Notes under the pieces: generated by a model | What the model was told of the DNA's origin: nothing | Databases searched by the model: none | What the model saw: the letters and a program-made list of their open reading frames with translations, nothing else | Translations under genes and position numbers: made by a program | Part shown: piece by piece, positions 1 to 10,731 of the stretch | Layout: each line of letters starts with the position of its first letter | Position numbering within the stretch: position 1 is the first letter of the stretch | Source: Arachnia rubra | GTDB lineage: Bacteria; Actinomycetota; Actinomycetes; Propionibacteriales; Propionibacteriaceae | DNA: 64,000 nucleotides | Direction of reading: 5' to 3' | Assembly: GCF_019973735.1 (NCBI RefSeq) | Contig: NZ_AP024463.1 | Span: 124,001-188,000 of the forward strand

Positions 1-3000
1 CCCTGCGGGCCGTCGAGGCAGCCCGGACTGAGCCCATCGCCGTCGTGTCGATGGGTTGCCGCTACCCTGGCGGCATCGCCTCCTCAGAGGACCTGTGGGA
101 TGTGGTCTCGAACGGCCGCGACGTCACCGGGACGCTCCCCTCGGGCCGTGGATGGGACCTGTCCGGTGAGACCGACCTTCCGTTGCGGGGCGGCTTTCTG
201 CGTGACGCGGATGCTTTCGACGCGGGCTTCTTCAACATGTCCCCGTACGAGGCGATGGCCACCGACCCCCAGCACAGACTCTTGCTGGAGGTCGCCTGGG
301 AGACTCTCGAACGAGCGTGCATCAAGCCCGAGGATCTGGCCGAATCATCCACCGGGGTCTTCATCGGTTCTGCCTACCAAGGCTATGGTCAAGACTGGTA
401 CGAGGCGCCCTCTGAGATCCAAGGTCCCCTCGTCGCTGGCATGTCCACGAGCATCATGTCTGGGCGCATCGCCTACGTGCTCGGGCTTCACGGACCTGCC
501 CTCACCATCGACACCGCCTGCTCCTCTTCGCTTACCGCCGTCCACCTGGCCGTGGCATCCCTGCGATCAGGCGAGTGTGACCTAGCCTTCGCTGGTGGCG
601 CCGCAGTCATGACTGCCCCCATCTCGCTGGTCGGGTTCGCCCGGCAAGACGGGGTGGCTCCCGATGGGCGTTGCAAGGCCTTCGGCGCGGATGCCGACGG
701 CATGGGCCTCGGGGAGGGCGTCGGTCTGGTCCTACTCGAAAAACTCTCGCGTGCGCGAAGCGAAGGACACCCGGTCCTCGCCGTGATTCGCGGTTCCGCT
801 GCCAACCAGGACGGCGCCTCCAATGGTATCTCCGCCCCCAGCGGCCCTGCCCAGCGCGAAGTGATCCAGGCGGCTCTCACCTCCAGCGGCCTGATTCCTA
901 AACAGGTCGATGCCGTCGAGACGCACGGCACCGGCACCCGCCTGGGCGACCCCATTGAAGGTAACGCGCTCCTCGAAACCTACGGACAGGGACGCAGCGC
1001 CGAGCATCCGTTGTGGATCGGGTCGCTCAAGTCCAACATCGGGCACTCCCAGGCTGCTGCCGGCGTCGGCGGGCTCATCAAGTCGGTGGAGGCCCTGAGG
1101 CACAGCGAACTGCCGGCGAGCCTGCACTGTTGCCCACCCTCCCCATTCATTGACTGGGAGAGCGGTGGGGTCCGGCCGCTCGTCACCCCGCGCCCTCTGC
1201 CCGAACAGGAGGAACCGCACCGCATCGGAGTCTCGGCCTTCGGCCTGAGCGGCACCAACATTCACATGATCGTCGAACAAGCCCCGGCCGACCTGGGCGC
1301 AGCCGATGAGGTGGGCAAGCCCGCCCTCGGTGTGATGTTATGGCCGTTGTCTGCACGGAGCCCCCGCGCCCTCGCGCTGCAGGCAGGGCGTCTCGCGGCC
1401 TGGCTGAACAGCCACCCCGAGGCAGACGTGCGTGACATCGCCTGGACTCTCGCCGTGGCGCGCCAGCACCACGAGCATCGCGCCATCATCATCGGCGAGG
1501 GGCGCGATGATCTCCTCGCCGGGCTCGAAGGACTGAGCACCGGATCATCGACGGAGACCACGCTCGTTGGGCGTGTGCGTCCCGGATCGAACGAGCCGGT
1601 CTTCCTGTTCCCGGGTCAGGGCTCGCAGTTCGTCGGCATGGCCAAGCGCCTGTACCAGGAGTCGCCGGTCTTCGCGGCAGCGCTACGGGACTGCGGGGAC
1701 GCGCTGACCCCTTATGTCGACTGGGACCTCATCGACATCGTGCTGTCCGGCAGCGGCGACTGGCTCAGCCGGGTCGACGTCGTTCAGCCGACCCTGTGGG
1801 CTTCCATGGTGGCGCTCGCTCAGCTCTGGCGTCACCTCGGCTTAGCCCCCGGGGCAGTCGTGGGACACAGCCAGGGTGAGATTGCAGCCGCCGCGGTCGC
1901 CGGCCATCTCAGCCTCGAGGACGCCGCCCGTGTCGTCGCGCAGCGGGCGCAGATGCTCCGGTTGGTTTCTGGCCAGGGTGGCATGGTCTCAGTGCGAGCC
2001 GGCGAAGCCGACACCCGGGAGATTCTCGGTGCGCTCGAGGGCGATGTGAGCATCGCCGCTCACAACAGTCCGGAGTCCATAGTGGTCTCTGGGGCTGTTG
2101 CCAGCCTGGACCAATTCGTCGATGAATGTGCTCGACGGGGCGTCGAGGCCTGCCGGATCAATGTCGACTACGCCTCCCATTCCGCGCACATGGAGCCGCT
2201 GCGGGCGAGCTTGTGCGCCGAGCTGGCCGATGTTCGACCTAATGATGGAAACATTCCCATGTACTCAACGGTGTACGGACGAACCATCGAGGGCACAAGC
2301 CTTGATGGGGTGTACTGGTATGAGAACCTGCGCTCGCCGGTCCGGTTGGACTTGGCCGTGCAGGCTGCCCTTGCCGACGGCTACTCGAGATTCGTGGAGT
2401 GCAGCGTCCATCCTGTGCTGCTCGGCGTCCTCGACGGCGTGGACGCCCACCCCCCGGTGACGGTGCAGGAGACACTGCGCCGGAACTGTCCCGGCGCGCT
2501 CGGCATGGCCATGGCGGTCGCCGGGATGTTCGTGACCGGTAGCGACGTCGACTGGCGCGTGCTGCTCGGGGGTGGGCACCTAGTCAGGGAACTCCCGACC
2601 TACGCCTTCGATCGCCAGTCCTACTGGCTGCCCAGCCGTTCACGTGCGATCACGCGAGGAACAATCGACGCGACCCTCGACGAACTCATATACCGGGTTG
2701 ATTGGGTATTCGCCCCGGAGCCCATCGGCGGGGTTGGCGACTCTTGGACGCTGCTGGTTCCCGAGTCTGGCGTCCCCGAGGGGCTGGTCAACCGCGTGCG
2801 GTCTGCCACCGGGGCGCAGCCCCTGGTGATCCCGGCCGGGACCGAGGCCGACGACCTAGTGTCGATGCTCGCCGAGACCGATGCCGCGCGCATCGTCTCG
2901 CTCCTCGGCGTTGACTCGCGGCCGGTCCACGAGTCTGGACGGACTACCGGCCTCACCCTCACCCTGGCGCTGCTGCAAGTGGCGGAGCGGCTGGGCGTGA

Positions 3001-6000
3001 GTGTGTGGCACATCACGAGCGGCGGCGTCGCCATTGATGGCCAGGTCCCGGACTCCGGCCAGGCCGCCATCTGGGGTCTCGTGAGGATCGCGCTTGCCGA
3101 GCGTCCAGGCTCGGGCGGCATCATCGATCTCGGACCCGAGCCTGGCGCCTACGAAGCCGTGCGGCTAGGGGCGGTTCTTGGTGGGGCGCTCCCCGGCGAG
3201 GACCAACTCCTCCTCCACGGTGACCGGTTGCGAGTGCGCCGCCTGGCGCGGGCAGTGCTTGAGGCCGACGGCGATCCGCGCCTGTCCGGGACGGCGCTCG
3301 TGGTCGGTGGCACCTCCGGGCTTGGGGCAGAGCTTGCCCGATGGTTGCCCAGCGTTGGTGCGACACGTGTGGTATTGGCCTCTCGGCGCGGCAACGCCAG
3401 CCCGGGCGTGGCAGAGCTCATCGCTGACATCGAGACCCGGGGTGCCGACGTCGAGGTGCGTGCCTGTGACATTGCCGATGCCAGTGCTGTGGAGCAGCTC
3501 GTGGCCTCGATCGAAGGCCTGAGGGCCGTTTTCAGTACCGCCGGAGTGCTCGATGATGCTCTCATCGGGAATCTGACGAGCGAACGTCTCGACACCGTGT
3601 TGGCTGCCAAGGCTGCGGGGGCGATTAACCTTGACCGCGCAACACGCGATCATGACCTGCAAGCATTTGTCGTGTTCTCTTCCATGGCCGGAACCCTCGG
3701 TGGGCCCGGCCAAGGTAACTATGCTGCCGCCAACAGCGCCGTTGATGCCGTGATCGCGGCGCGCCGCGAAGCTGGTCTGCCGGGAACGGCCATCGCCTGG
3801 GGCGCCGTGGCCGGCGGAGGCCTGGCGGATGAAGAAGCGCTCCGGCGTCTTGCTGTCACCGGAATCGCGCCGGTGAGTAAGGACGAAGCCGTGCGCGTTG
3901 TCGGTGCACTCATCCAGGATTCTGCGGCTCATACCGTGGTGGCCAGGGTGGATTGGGCCGCCGTGGCGGCCGCCGGGCCGTCGTCGGCCACGCTCAGCGA
4001 TCTCGTACCGAGCCAGGCCTCCGTTGCCCCTATCGGCCAGTGGAGCCCAGAGGCCCTTCTGCGCCTGGTCCGTGAGCAGGCCGCCGAGGTCCTCGGGCAT
4101 CGCGACTCTTCCGAACTAGATGTGGAGCGGGCCTTCCGGGACCTCGGGTTCGACTCCGTCACCGTGGTCGACCTAAGGCGCCGCCTGACCCAGGCCACTG
4201 GGGTGAAGCTGTCGGTCGCAAGCATGTTCGATCATCCGAGTGCCAGCGCTGTCGCCCTGCATCTGGCCCGCGAACTTGGGGTCACTGACGACCCAACAAC
4301 ATCCGAATCTGCGCACGTTGGGCGCCTCCGTGAGAGCGAACCCCTGGCCGTGGTGGGCATGGCCTGCCGCCTACCGGGCGATATCGACTCGCCCGAGGGG
4401 CTGTGGCGCCTACTCGATGAGGGTGGTGAGGTTGTCGGACCATTGCCGACCAATCGTGGTTGGGATCTCAGCCGTTTCAGCGCCGACACGAGCGTGGCGG
4501 GGACGTTCAACGCCCGTGGCGGCTCGTTCCTCACACACCCCGAGGAGTTCGACGCGGAGTTCTTCGGCATCTCGCCGCGCGAGGCCATCACCATGGATCC
4601 GCAGCAGCGGCTGCTGCTTGAGGCTTCATGGGAGGCCATCGAATCGGCTGGTATCGCGCCGGCCGAGCTGCGTGGCACGGACACCGGGGTCTTCCTCGGG
4701 GCCAGCTACAACGACTACGGCTCCCGCATCACGGCTCCCTCCGCAGAGCACGAGGGCTACCTCGCCCTTGGCAGCGCCAGCAGCGTCGCCTCCGGGCGTG
4801 TGGCCTATGTCTTCGGGCTGACGGGGCCAGCGCTGACGATCGACACGGCCTGCTCATCCTCTCTGGCCGCACTCACCGTCGCCTGTCAGTCGCTGCGTGA
4901 CGGTACCTGCAGTGCTGCTCTGGTGGGGGGTGTCACCGTCATGTCGACCATGACCACTTTTATCGAGTTCTCCCGGCAGAGGGCCGGTTCTGAGGATGGT
5001 CGCTGCCGCGCCTTCTCCGCCGAAGCAGCCGGAGCTGGATGGGCCGAAGGCGTCGGTGTCATCCTCATCGAGCCGCTGTCGGCTGCTCTCGCGGCTGGGC
5101 ACCCGGTGCTCGGCACCATCGTGGGCATCGCCATGAACCAGGATGGGGCCTCGAACGGGCTCACTGCCCCCAGCGGCACCGCCCAGGCTGCTGTGATTCG
5201 CAAAGCGCTCGAGGATGCCGGTGTAGCGACGTCCGAGGTGCAGGCGATTGAGGCGCACGGGACCGGCACTGAGCTGGGTGATCCCATTGAGGCGTCCGCC
5301 CTGACGGCCGTCTATGGTGCGCAACGCCAGGCCCCGCTGTGGCTCGGCTCGCTCAAATCCAATCTCGGACACACCCAGGCAGCCTCGGGCCTCTTGTCCA
5401 TCATCAAGGTGCTTTTGGCGCTGAGCCACGAGCGGTTGCCCCGCACCCTGCACGCCGAGGAGCCCAGCCCGTACATTGACTGGGATGAGACGCCGCTGCA
5501 TTTGCTCCAGGAACCGGTGCCGTGGCCGAAGAACGGGCGGCGGGTCGCCGGGGTATCGTCATTCGGCATCAGCGGCACCAATGTGCATGTCCTCATCGGC
5601 GATCCGCCCTCGGGGGCGCTGCCGGAGTGCGAGCCTGAAGAGGTGCCGCCGGCCACGATGCCGATCCCCGTGGTGGCAGCGGGCAGCACAGCAGGTAGTC
5701 ATCGTGCCCGGCTTGAGCAGCTCGCGCGGCTGCAGGACGATCCTGCGCTGCATGCGACAGCCCGGACGCTTGCCCGGCACGCGGTTGGGGAGCGGCGCTC
5801 GGTCCTGCTCGCCCAGGACACCAACGACCTGCGGGAGGCCGCGGCTGCGGCTCTGCAGGGACACAACGACCTCCGGTTGGTCTCTGGCGAACCGGGTTCC
5901 GGCGGGCTGGCCTGGGTGTTCAGCGGCCAGGGCTCGCAGCGCGCCGGCATGGGCTCCGGCCTGATGCACCTCAGGGCTTTCCGCGAAGCTTTCGACGAGA

Positions 6001-9000
6001 CCGTTGCTGTGCTGCGGCACCACGTGTCCTTCGACTTGTGTGACGCGATGTCGACGGGCGATATGCTGCATCACACGGATCGTTCGCAGGCGGCGATTTT
6101 CGCTCATGAGGTCGCCAGCGCCCGAGCACTCGAGGCTTACGGGGTGCGCCCGAGATTCTTGGTGGGGCACTCCATCGGCGAGTTCGCAGCTCTTCACATT
6201 GCGGGCGTGCTGTCCCTTGAAGACGCCGCCCGACTTGTGGCCGCCCGCGGCCACCTCATGGCGGAGCTCCCGGAGGGCGGGATTATGGTTGCCGTTCACG
6301 CCCCAGCAGATCGAGTGACGAAGGCCCTGGAGGCTGTTCCGGACGTCGCTCTAGCCGCCGTCAACGGGCCTACCTCCGTTGTTTTATCCGGACCGAATGA
6401 TGCGGTGACTGCCGTTGTCGATGAGCTCACGGCTCAGGGGGTGCGGACCCGCCGCCTCAAGGTGAGCCACGCTTTCCACAGCCCAATGATGGCGCCAATG
6501 CGCGATGAGTTCGTGCGCATCGCCCAGACCGCGACGTTCCACCAGCCCGAGCTTCCGATCATCTCGACGGTCACGGGCGAGCCGATTGATGCGGTCGACG
6601 CGGACTACCTCGGGTGTCAGGTGATGTCGAGTGTCCGATTCGCGGACGCCGTCGGCTCGCTGGTTGAACGGGGCGTCGACACCTACCTTGAGGTAGGACC
6701 TTCGGCCGTGCTGACTTCCCAAGTGTCCGAGGTCGTCCCGGAAGAGGCGGTCGTGCTGCCATTGCAACGTGGCGATGTCGATGCCCAGCACGAGGGATTC
6801 GTCCGCGCCCTGGCGCACCTTGAGGTGCGTGGTATCCGAGTCGATTGGGACGTGTGGTTTGGTCCCGGAGCGTGGCCTCGCCGCGTCGTGCCGCCCTACC
6901 CGTTTGATCACCAGAGCTTCTGGCTCGACAGTGATCGCAAGGACGTTCGTGGAATCGGCGTACTCCCCGTCTCGGGTCGCATGCTGGGGGCCCGGGTCGA
7001 CCTGCCGAGCGGGGAAACCGTGTTTACCGCCGATTTGGCCCGCCACGATCTGCCGTGGCTGTTCGATCATCACGTTGGCGGTGAGCCGATCCTTCCAGGC
7101 GCCGCCTACATCGAGCTGGGCCTCGAGGTCGCGCAGAGCCTGGGGTGCGAGGGCATCGCCGAGCTCACCTTGTCGGCGCCGCTCGTCCTAGACGAGGACC
7201 ACACCAGCCTGCGCTGGGTAGCGGCCCCGACGACTGCAGGCGAGTTCAGTTTCTCCGTCTCCACCCTCGGCGTCGATGGATGGGTGGAGCACGCCTCCGG
7301 CGTCCTTGGCCGGGTGGCGCCGTTGGTGGATTCGCTGGCGAACCTGGAGGCCATCCACACCCTTGACCATGATTCCCTGTACGAGCAGCTCGCCGAGAGT
7401 GGCTTCGACCACGGCGCCAGCTTCCGAGGACTGCGGCAGGTCGCGCAAGCAGAGGGGGGTGTCGTGCGGAGCGTGTCCGTTTTGGCTGCGGGGGCGGGAT
7501 CGGAGTGCGACTACGTCGTTCATCCAGCCCTGCTGGACTCGGCGCTGCATGCCCTCGCGTTCGTCGAGCTGCCAGCCTTCGCTGGGGCCACTGTGCCCTT
7601 CGTGTGGAGGAACGTCACGTGCCACCCGGTCAGGGGCACCCTGGTCGCGGAGACCCGCGTGGTGGGGCAGGATCGCGTTTCGGTGGTGCTGAGGGACGAG
7701 GCCGGTCTCAAGGTTGGCTGTGTTGGGGAGCTGGTTCTGCGCGACGTGGGTGTCGCCAAACGCTCCAGGTTGCCCCTCATGGGCCCCGATTGGGTGCCGG
7801 TCGAGGCGTCCGCTCGGGTTGCCCCCGCGGCCGAGATCAGCGCGGACGCCGACATCGACCAGCAGGTCGCACGGCTTGAGGGCCTGGCTCCGCTCCAAGA
7901 TGACGAGACGGTGGTCGTGCACATGAGGCGCCCCAGCCAGGTGTTAAGCGTGGCGGACGCTGCGCTCGAGACTGCTTCGAATGCACTGCGGCTGCTGCAG
8001 GCTTGGCTCGGACGCTCCGATGCCGCGACGCTCGCATTCGTGACCACAGGCGCCCATGGTCGCGCCAATGGTGAGCCGGCTCACGCGAGTGTTTGGGGCC
8101 TCGTGGGCTCGGCCATCAACGAGCATCCGGGACGGTTCCGCCTCATCGATCGCGACCGCGCCGCCGACGACATCCAGCTGGCCCTCGGGTGTCTGGACGA
8201 GCCGAAGCTCCGGGTTGTTACTGCAGGGGATGTGAGGGCGCTGCGCATCGCGATGCTCTCACCGGATCCGGTGGAGACTCCTGCTGAGGCTGGAACTTGG
8301 GTGATCTCGGGTGCTGGCGGGGTCGTTGGCCGCACTATTGGAGTTCACCTGGTTGCCAGCGGAGTCGCGGGACGGCTCGTTCTACTCTCCCGGCGTGGCC
8401 CTGCGGACCCGGTTCTGGCCCAGCTCCGCGATGAACTCGCCGAGACTGGCGTGCGGGTTGACGTGCTTGCCTGTGACGTCACCCAGCCTGGACCCGTCGA
8501 TGCCGTCTTCGAGCCGCTGGGGACCATCCAGGGGATCGTGCACGCCGCCGGTATCCTGGACGATGGAGTCATCGAACAGCTCACGTCCGAGCGCCTTGCA
8601 GCGGTGCTGCGGGTGAAGATCGACGGGGCGGCCAACCTCGTCGCGGCGGGCCGTCGGCACGCGGCGCAGCGCATCATCCTCGTCTCGTCCATTGCCGGTG
8701 TCCTTGGGGGAGCCGGTCAGGGCAGTTACGCGGCCGCCAACTCGATGCTGGACGCCATCGCGCGCATGGCAAGTGACCCTGTGACGAGAGTCCAGTCTCA
8801 CGAGTGGGGTCTGTGGGCCACCATCTCCGGTATGACCAGCACCATCACCGAGGCGGGGGCCTCTAGGATCGCCTCCTCGGGCATCGCCCCCCTCGACGCC
8901 CAGGCAGCCGAGACGCTGTTCGATGACGCCCTCGGGTCCGGTCATCCGGTGCTGGCTCTCACCAGACTCGCCCGGGGCGCGTTGAGGACTGCGCAGCGGC

Positions 9001-9560
9001 AGGGGACTCTGCTGCCTGCCTTCCGCGGACTCGTGGTCCCCGAGCCGGGAGCTGAGGCCACAGATGAACCGCGTCTGGTCCTCGAGGTCGCCAACGCCGT
9101 TGGCGAGGAACGTTCCTTGATCGTGCTGCGAGCGATCCGCGCTGCGGCCGCCGAGGTACTCGGCTACCAGCAGCCCGATCGTCTCCCTACGGACCGGGGG
9201 CTGCTCGATGTCGGCTTCGACTCGCTGACTGCCGTCGAGCTGCGCAACCGCATCGCGGCACTGTCCGGGCTGCGGCTGCCGGCCACGCTCCTGTTCGATC
9301 ACCCGACGGTGCGGGACATCGCCGAGTTCGTCGAAGCCAAACTTCCGCAGGCCACGTCGGTGTCGGCCAGTAGTGAGCCAAGGAAGGTCCAGCTTCAAGC
9401 GCTCGCCCAGTGGCTGAGGTCCGATACACAGGAGCTGAGCCCCGCGCTCGAGGCGAGCTTGTGGGATGTGGCGGCCGCGTTGCAGGAGCGTCTTGAGGGG
9501 AGGGAGACCGACGAGGAATTGTTCGAATGGCTCGACAATGAATTGGGAGAGGCATCATGA
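1..9560 (+). CDS. Modular type I polyketide synthase, two modules, 5' end beyond window
   Basis: The frame is open to the left edge (residues before the GTG at 45 read EPIAVVS, a normal KS start), so the gene is 5'-truncated by the window. Numbering from the GTG at 45, the order is: KS1 (Cys159), AT1 (GHSQGE, Ser609; YASH at 709-712, the methylmalonyl-type motif), KR1 (GGTSGLG at 1088; LDD at 1169; Tyr1226), ACP1 (Ser1371); then KS2 (Cys1603), AT2 (GHSIGE, Ser2043; HAFH at 2142, malonyl-type), DH (His2342, Asp2498), KR2 (LDD motif; Tyr2895) and ACP2 (Ser3060). All visible catalytic residues are present. LDD in both KRs suggests B-type ketoreduction. KR2 has a slightly unusual cofactor motif, SGAGGVVG. 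There is no thioesterase; the acidic C-terminus (ELFEWLDNELGEAS) is typical of a subunit that docks to another PKS protein. Inferred: one methylmalonyl unit reduced to a hydroxyl and one malonyl unit dehydrated to an alkene. Product unknown. Confidence 0.97.
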   Translation, partial: LRAVEAARTEPIAVVSMGCRYPGGIASSEDLWDVVSNGRDVTGTLPSGRGWDLSGETDLPLRGGFLRDADAFDAGFFNMSPYEAMATDPQHRLLLEVAWETLERACIKPEDLAESSTGVFIGSAYQGYGQDWYEAPSEIQGPLVAGMSTSIMSGRIAYVLGLHGPALTIDTACSSSLTAVHLAVASLRSGECDLAFAGGAAVMTAPISLVGFARQDGVAPDGRCKAFGADADGMGLGEGVGLVLLEKLSRARSEGHPVLAVIRGSAANQDGASNGISAPSGPAQREVIQAALTSSGLIPKQVDAVETHGTGTRLGDPIEGNALLETYGQGRSAEHPLWIGSLKSNIGHSQAAAGVGGLIKSVEALRHSELPASLHCCPPSPFIDWESGGVRPLVTPRPLPEQEEPHRIGVSAFGLSGTNIHMIVEQAPADLGAADEVGKPALGVMLWPLSARSPRALALQAGRLAAWLNSHPEADVRDIAWTLAVARQHHEHRAIIIGEGRDDLLAGLEGLSTGSSTETTLVGRVRPGSNEPVFLFPGQGSQFVGMAKRLYQESPVFAAALRDCGDALTPYVDWDLIDIVLSGSGDWLSRVDVVQPTLWASMVALAQLWRHLGLAPGAVVGHSQGEIAAAAVAGHLSLEDAARVVAQRAQMLRLVSGQGGMVSVRAGEADTREILGALEGDVSIAAHNSPESIVVSGAVASLDQFVDECARRGVEACRINVDYASHSAHMEPLRASLCAELADVRPNDGNIPMYSTVYGRTIEGTSLDGVYWYENLRSPVRLDLAVQAALADGYSRFVECSVHPVLLGVLDGVDAHPPVTVQETLRRNCPGALGMAMAVAGMFVTGSDVDWRVLLGGGHLVRELPTYAFDRQSYWLPSRSRAITRGTIDATLDELIYRVDWVFAPEPIGGVGDSWTLLVPESGVPEGLVNRVRSATGAQPLVIPAGTEADDLVSMLAETDAARIVSLLGVDSRPVHESGRTTGLTLTLALLQVAERLGVSVWHITSGGVAIDGQVPDSGQAAIWGLVRIALAERPGSGGIIDLGPEPGAYEAVRLGAVLGGALPGEDQLLLHGDRLRVRRLARAVLEADGDPRLSGTALVVGGTSGLGAELARWLPSVGATRVVLASRRGNASPGVAELIADIETRGADVEVRACDIADASAVEQLVASIEGLRAVFSTAGVLDDALIGNLTSERLDTVLAAKAAGAINLDRATRDHDLQAFVVFSSMAGTLGGPGQGNYAAANSAVDAVIAARREAGLPGTAIAWGAVAGGGLADEEALRRLAVTGIAPVSKDEAVRVVGALIQDSAAHTVVARVDWAAVAAAGPSSATLSDLVPSQASVAPIGQWSPEALLRLVREQAAEVLGHRDSSELDVERAFRDLGFDSVTVVDLRRRLTQATGVKLSVASMFDHPSASAVALHLARELGVTDDPTTSESAHVGRLRESEPLAVVGMACRLPGDIDSPEGLWRLLDEGGEVVGPLPTNRGWDLSRFSADTSVAGTFNARGGSFLTHPEEFDAEFFGISPREAITMDPQQRLLLEASWEAIESAGIAPAELRGTDTGVFLGASYNDYGSRITAPSAEHEGYLALGSASSVASGRVAYVFGLTGPALTIDTACSSSLAALTVACQSLRDGTCSAALVGGVTVMSTMTTFIEFSRQRAGSEDGRCRAFSAEAAGAGWAEGVGVILIEPLSAALAAGHPVLGTIVGIAMNQDGASNGLTAPSGTAQAAVIRKALEDAGVATSEVQAIEAHGTGTELGDPIEASALTAVYGAQRQAPLWLGSLKSNLGHTQAASGLLSIIKVLLALSHERLPRTLHAEEPSPYIDWDETPLHLLQEPVPWPKNGRRVAGVSSFGISGTNVHVLIGDPPSGALPECEPEEVPPATMPIPVVAAGSTAGSHRARLEQLARLQDDPALHATARTLARHAVGERRSVLLAQDTNDLREAAAAALQGHNDLRLVSGEPGSGGLAWVFSGQGSQRAGMGSGLMHLRAFREAFDETVAVLRHHVSFDLCDAMSTGDMLHHTDRSQAAIFAHEVASARALEAYGVRPRFLVGHSIGEFAALHIAGVLSLEDAARLVAARGHLMAELPEGGIMVAVHAPADRVTKALEAVPDVALAAVNGPTSVVLSGPNDAVTAVVDELTAQGVRTRRLKVSHAFHSPMMAPMRDEFVRIAQTATFHQPELPIISTVTGEPIDAVDADYLGCQVMSSVRFADAVGSLVERGVDTYLEVGPSAVLTSQVSEVVPEEAVVLPLQRGDVDAQHEGFVRALAHLEVRGIRVDWDVWFGPGAWPRRVVPPYPFDHQSFWLDSDRKDVRGIGVLPVSGRMLGARVDLPSGETVFTADLARHDLPWLFDHHVGGEPILPGAAYIELGLEVAQSLGCEGIAELTLSAPLVLDEDHTSLRWVAAPTTAGEFSFSVSTLGVDGWVEHASGVLGRVAPLVDSLANLEAIHTLDHDSLYEQLAESGFDHGASFRGLRQVAQAEGGVVRSVSVLAAGAGSECDYVVHPALLDSALHALAFVELPAFAGATVPFVWRNVTCHPVRGTLVAETRVVGQDRVSVVLRDEAGLKVGCVGELVLRDVGVAKRSRLPLMGPDWVPVEASARVAPAAEISADADIDQQVARLEGLAPLQDDETVVVHMRRPSQVLSVADAALETASNALRLLQAWLGRSDAATLAFVTTGAHGRANGEPAHASVWGLVGSAINEHPGRFRLIDRDRAADDIQLALGCLDEPKLRVVTAGDVRALRIAMLSPDPVETPAEAGTWVISGAGGVVGRTIGVHLVASGVAGRLVLLSRRGPADPVLAQLRDELAETGVRVDVLACDVTQPGPVDAVFEPLGTIQGIVHAAGILDDGVIEQLTSERLAAVLRVKIDGAANLVAAGRRHAAQRIILVSSIAGVLGGAGQGSYAAANSMLDAIARMASDPVTRVQSHEWGLWATISGMTSTITEAGASRIASSGIAPLDAQAAETLFDDALGSGHPVLALTRLARGALRTAQRQGTLLPAFRGLVVPEPGAEATDEPRLVLEVANAVGEERSLIVLRAIRAAAAEVLGYQQPDRLPTDRGLLDVGFDSLTAVELRNRIAALSGLRLPATLLFDHPTVRDIAEFVEAKLPQATSVSASSEPRKVQLQALAQWLRSDTQELSPALEASLWDVAAALQERLEGRETDEELFEWLDNELGEAS

Positions 9561-10312
9561 CTGCTATCGCCGTTGCAAGGCCGGTTGGGGAGGTTCTCGC
9601 GTCGCTTGTGCCCTCGGCAGTGGCCACGGCAGTACGCCGGGACGATGATCCGACGCTGCGCCTCGATGCCGAGGAGGAGTCGCACATCGCAACCTCCGTG
9701 CCGAAGCGGCGAGCGGAGTTCCGCACCGTCCGAGAGTGCGCGCGCGATGCGCTCGCGCAGCTCGGACTGCCCCGGCCCCGCCAGATCCCCGAGGAGCGGG
9801 GAGCACCGCCTTGGCCGGAGGGGATCGTCGGGTCGATGACTCATTGCCACCGGTATCGTGCGGCGGCGGTCGCGCGGGTGACACTCGTGGCTGCCCTCGG
9901 AATCGACGCCGAGCCCCACGAAGCGCTACCGCCGGAGCTTGTCGCCGATATCGCGACCTCTCGTGAGCGCGTGGAACTTTCGCTGCTGTCCAGCCGGCAC
10001 CCGCAGATACACTGGCCGCGCCTCTTGTTCAGCGCAAAAGAATCCGTATACAAGGCCTGGTATCCGAGCCAACGGTCGTGGCTGGGATTTGAGGACGTCC
10101 AGATCCGGTTTGGCCGGACAGGAGAGTTCAGAGCCACGTTCCTCAGGCACCCGCTTTCTTTGGCCTGTGGGACCTGGTCCACGGTCACGGGGAAATGGGC
10201 CGTCGGGCAGGAGACTCTAGTGACAGCCGTTTGCGTGGTGGCAGGGGATCTTAATCCGGCGAGCCAGCTCAGCGGCAGCCGACCTCGCCGGTCTGGGCCA
10301 AGGCCCCTTTGA
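9557..10312 (+). CDS. 4'-phosphopantetheinyl transferase (Sfp/EntD type)
   Basis: This 251-aa protein would transfer phosphopantetheine from CoA to the carrier-protein serines. It shows the family motifs in order: VGSMTHC (about residue 91), GIDAEPH (about 114) with the Mg-binding acidic residues, and FSAKESVYKAWYP (about 157-169). The length is normal for actinobacterial Sfp-type enzymes. Its ATG overlaps the PKS stop codon (ATGA), so it is translationally coupled to the PKS and very probably activates ACP1 and ACP2 (inference). Family assignment is secure; whether it serves other carrier proteins of the cell is not visible here. Confidence 0.93.
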   Translation: MTAIAVARPVGEVLASLVPSAVATAVRRDDDPTLRLDAEEESHIATSVPKRRAEFRTVRECARDALAQLGLPRPRQIPEERGAPPWPEGIVGSMTHCHRYRAAAVARVTLVAALGIDAEPHEALPPELVADIATSRERVELSLLSSRHPQIHWPRLLFSAKESVYKAWYPSQRSWLGFEDVQIRFGRTGEFRATFLRHPLSLACGTWSTVTGKWAVGQETLVTAVCVVAGDLNPASQLSGSRPRRSGPRPL

Positions 10313-10387
10313 ATCTGGCTAGCGGCCGTTAGTGCGCTTAACAGCCTTGAGGAAGTCGGCCTTCCAACAGCCGACTGTTCGCTGATC

Positions 10388-10540
10388 CTATCCCTTGAGA
10401 GCCGCCTCGGCGATCGTCATCTCGCCGGTCAGCACACTCGATACGATCCGAGTCTTCTTCCCAGTCAGAGACGATTGGTGATCTTTCCAAGGCTCAGATT
10501 TTCCTTCAAGACTGACACAACAACCCTGCCAAAAACCTGA
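10388..10540 (-). pseudogene. IS3-type OrfA transposase remnant
   Basis: On the minus strand a short stretch reads KKTRIVSSVLTGEMTIAEAA, which resembles the N-terminal helix-turn-helix start of IS3-family OrfA proteins. It stops after about 40 residues, far short of the usual 90-100 aa, with no OrfB next to it. It is most likely debris in the 420-bp gap between the PKS operon and the IS5-type element. The rest of the gap (10541-10728) shows no gene I can support. Confidence 0.35.
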
Positions 10541-10731
10541 CGCGTGACACCACCCGGCCCACGCGACTATGGCGGCGTAGCGGATCACGATGGTGACGCC
10601 GACCGTGACCTGCCACCAGCCGAACGTGGTGCCGGGTTCCGCGGCGCGTCGAGGGAGTGCTCTGGTCGGCTGATGACGACTCGATGGTCCCTGCTACCCC
10701 CAAAGAGTCACCTGAGAGGACAGTCAATACG

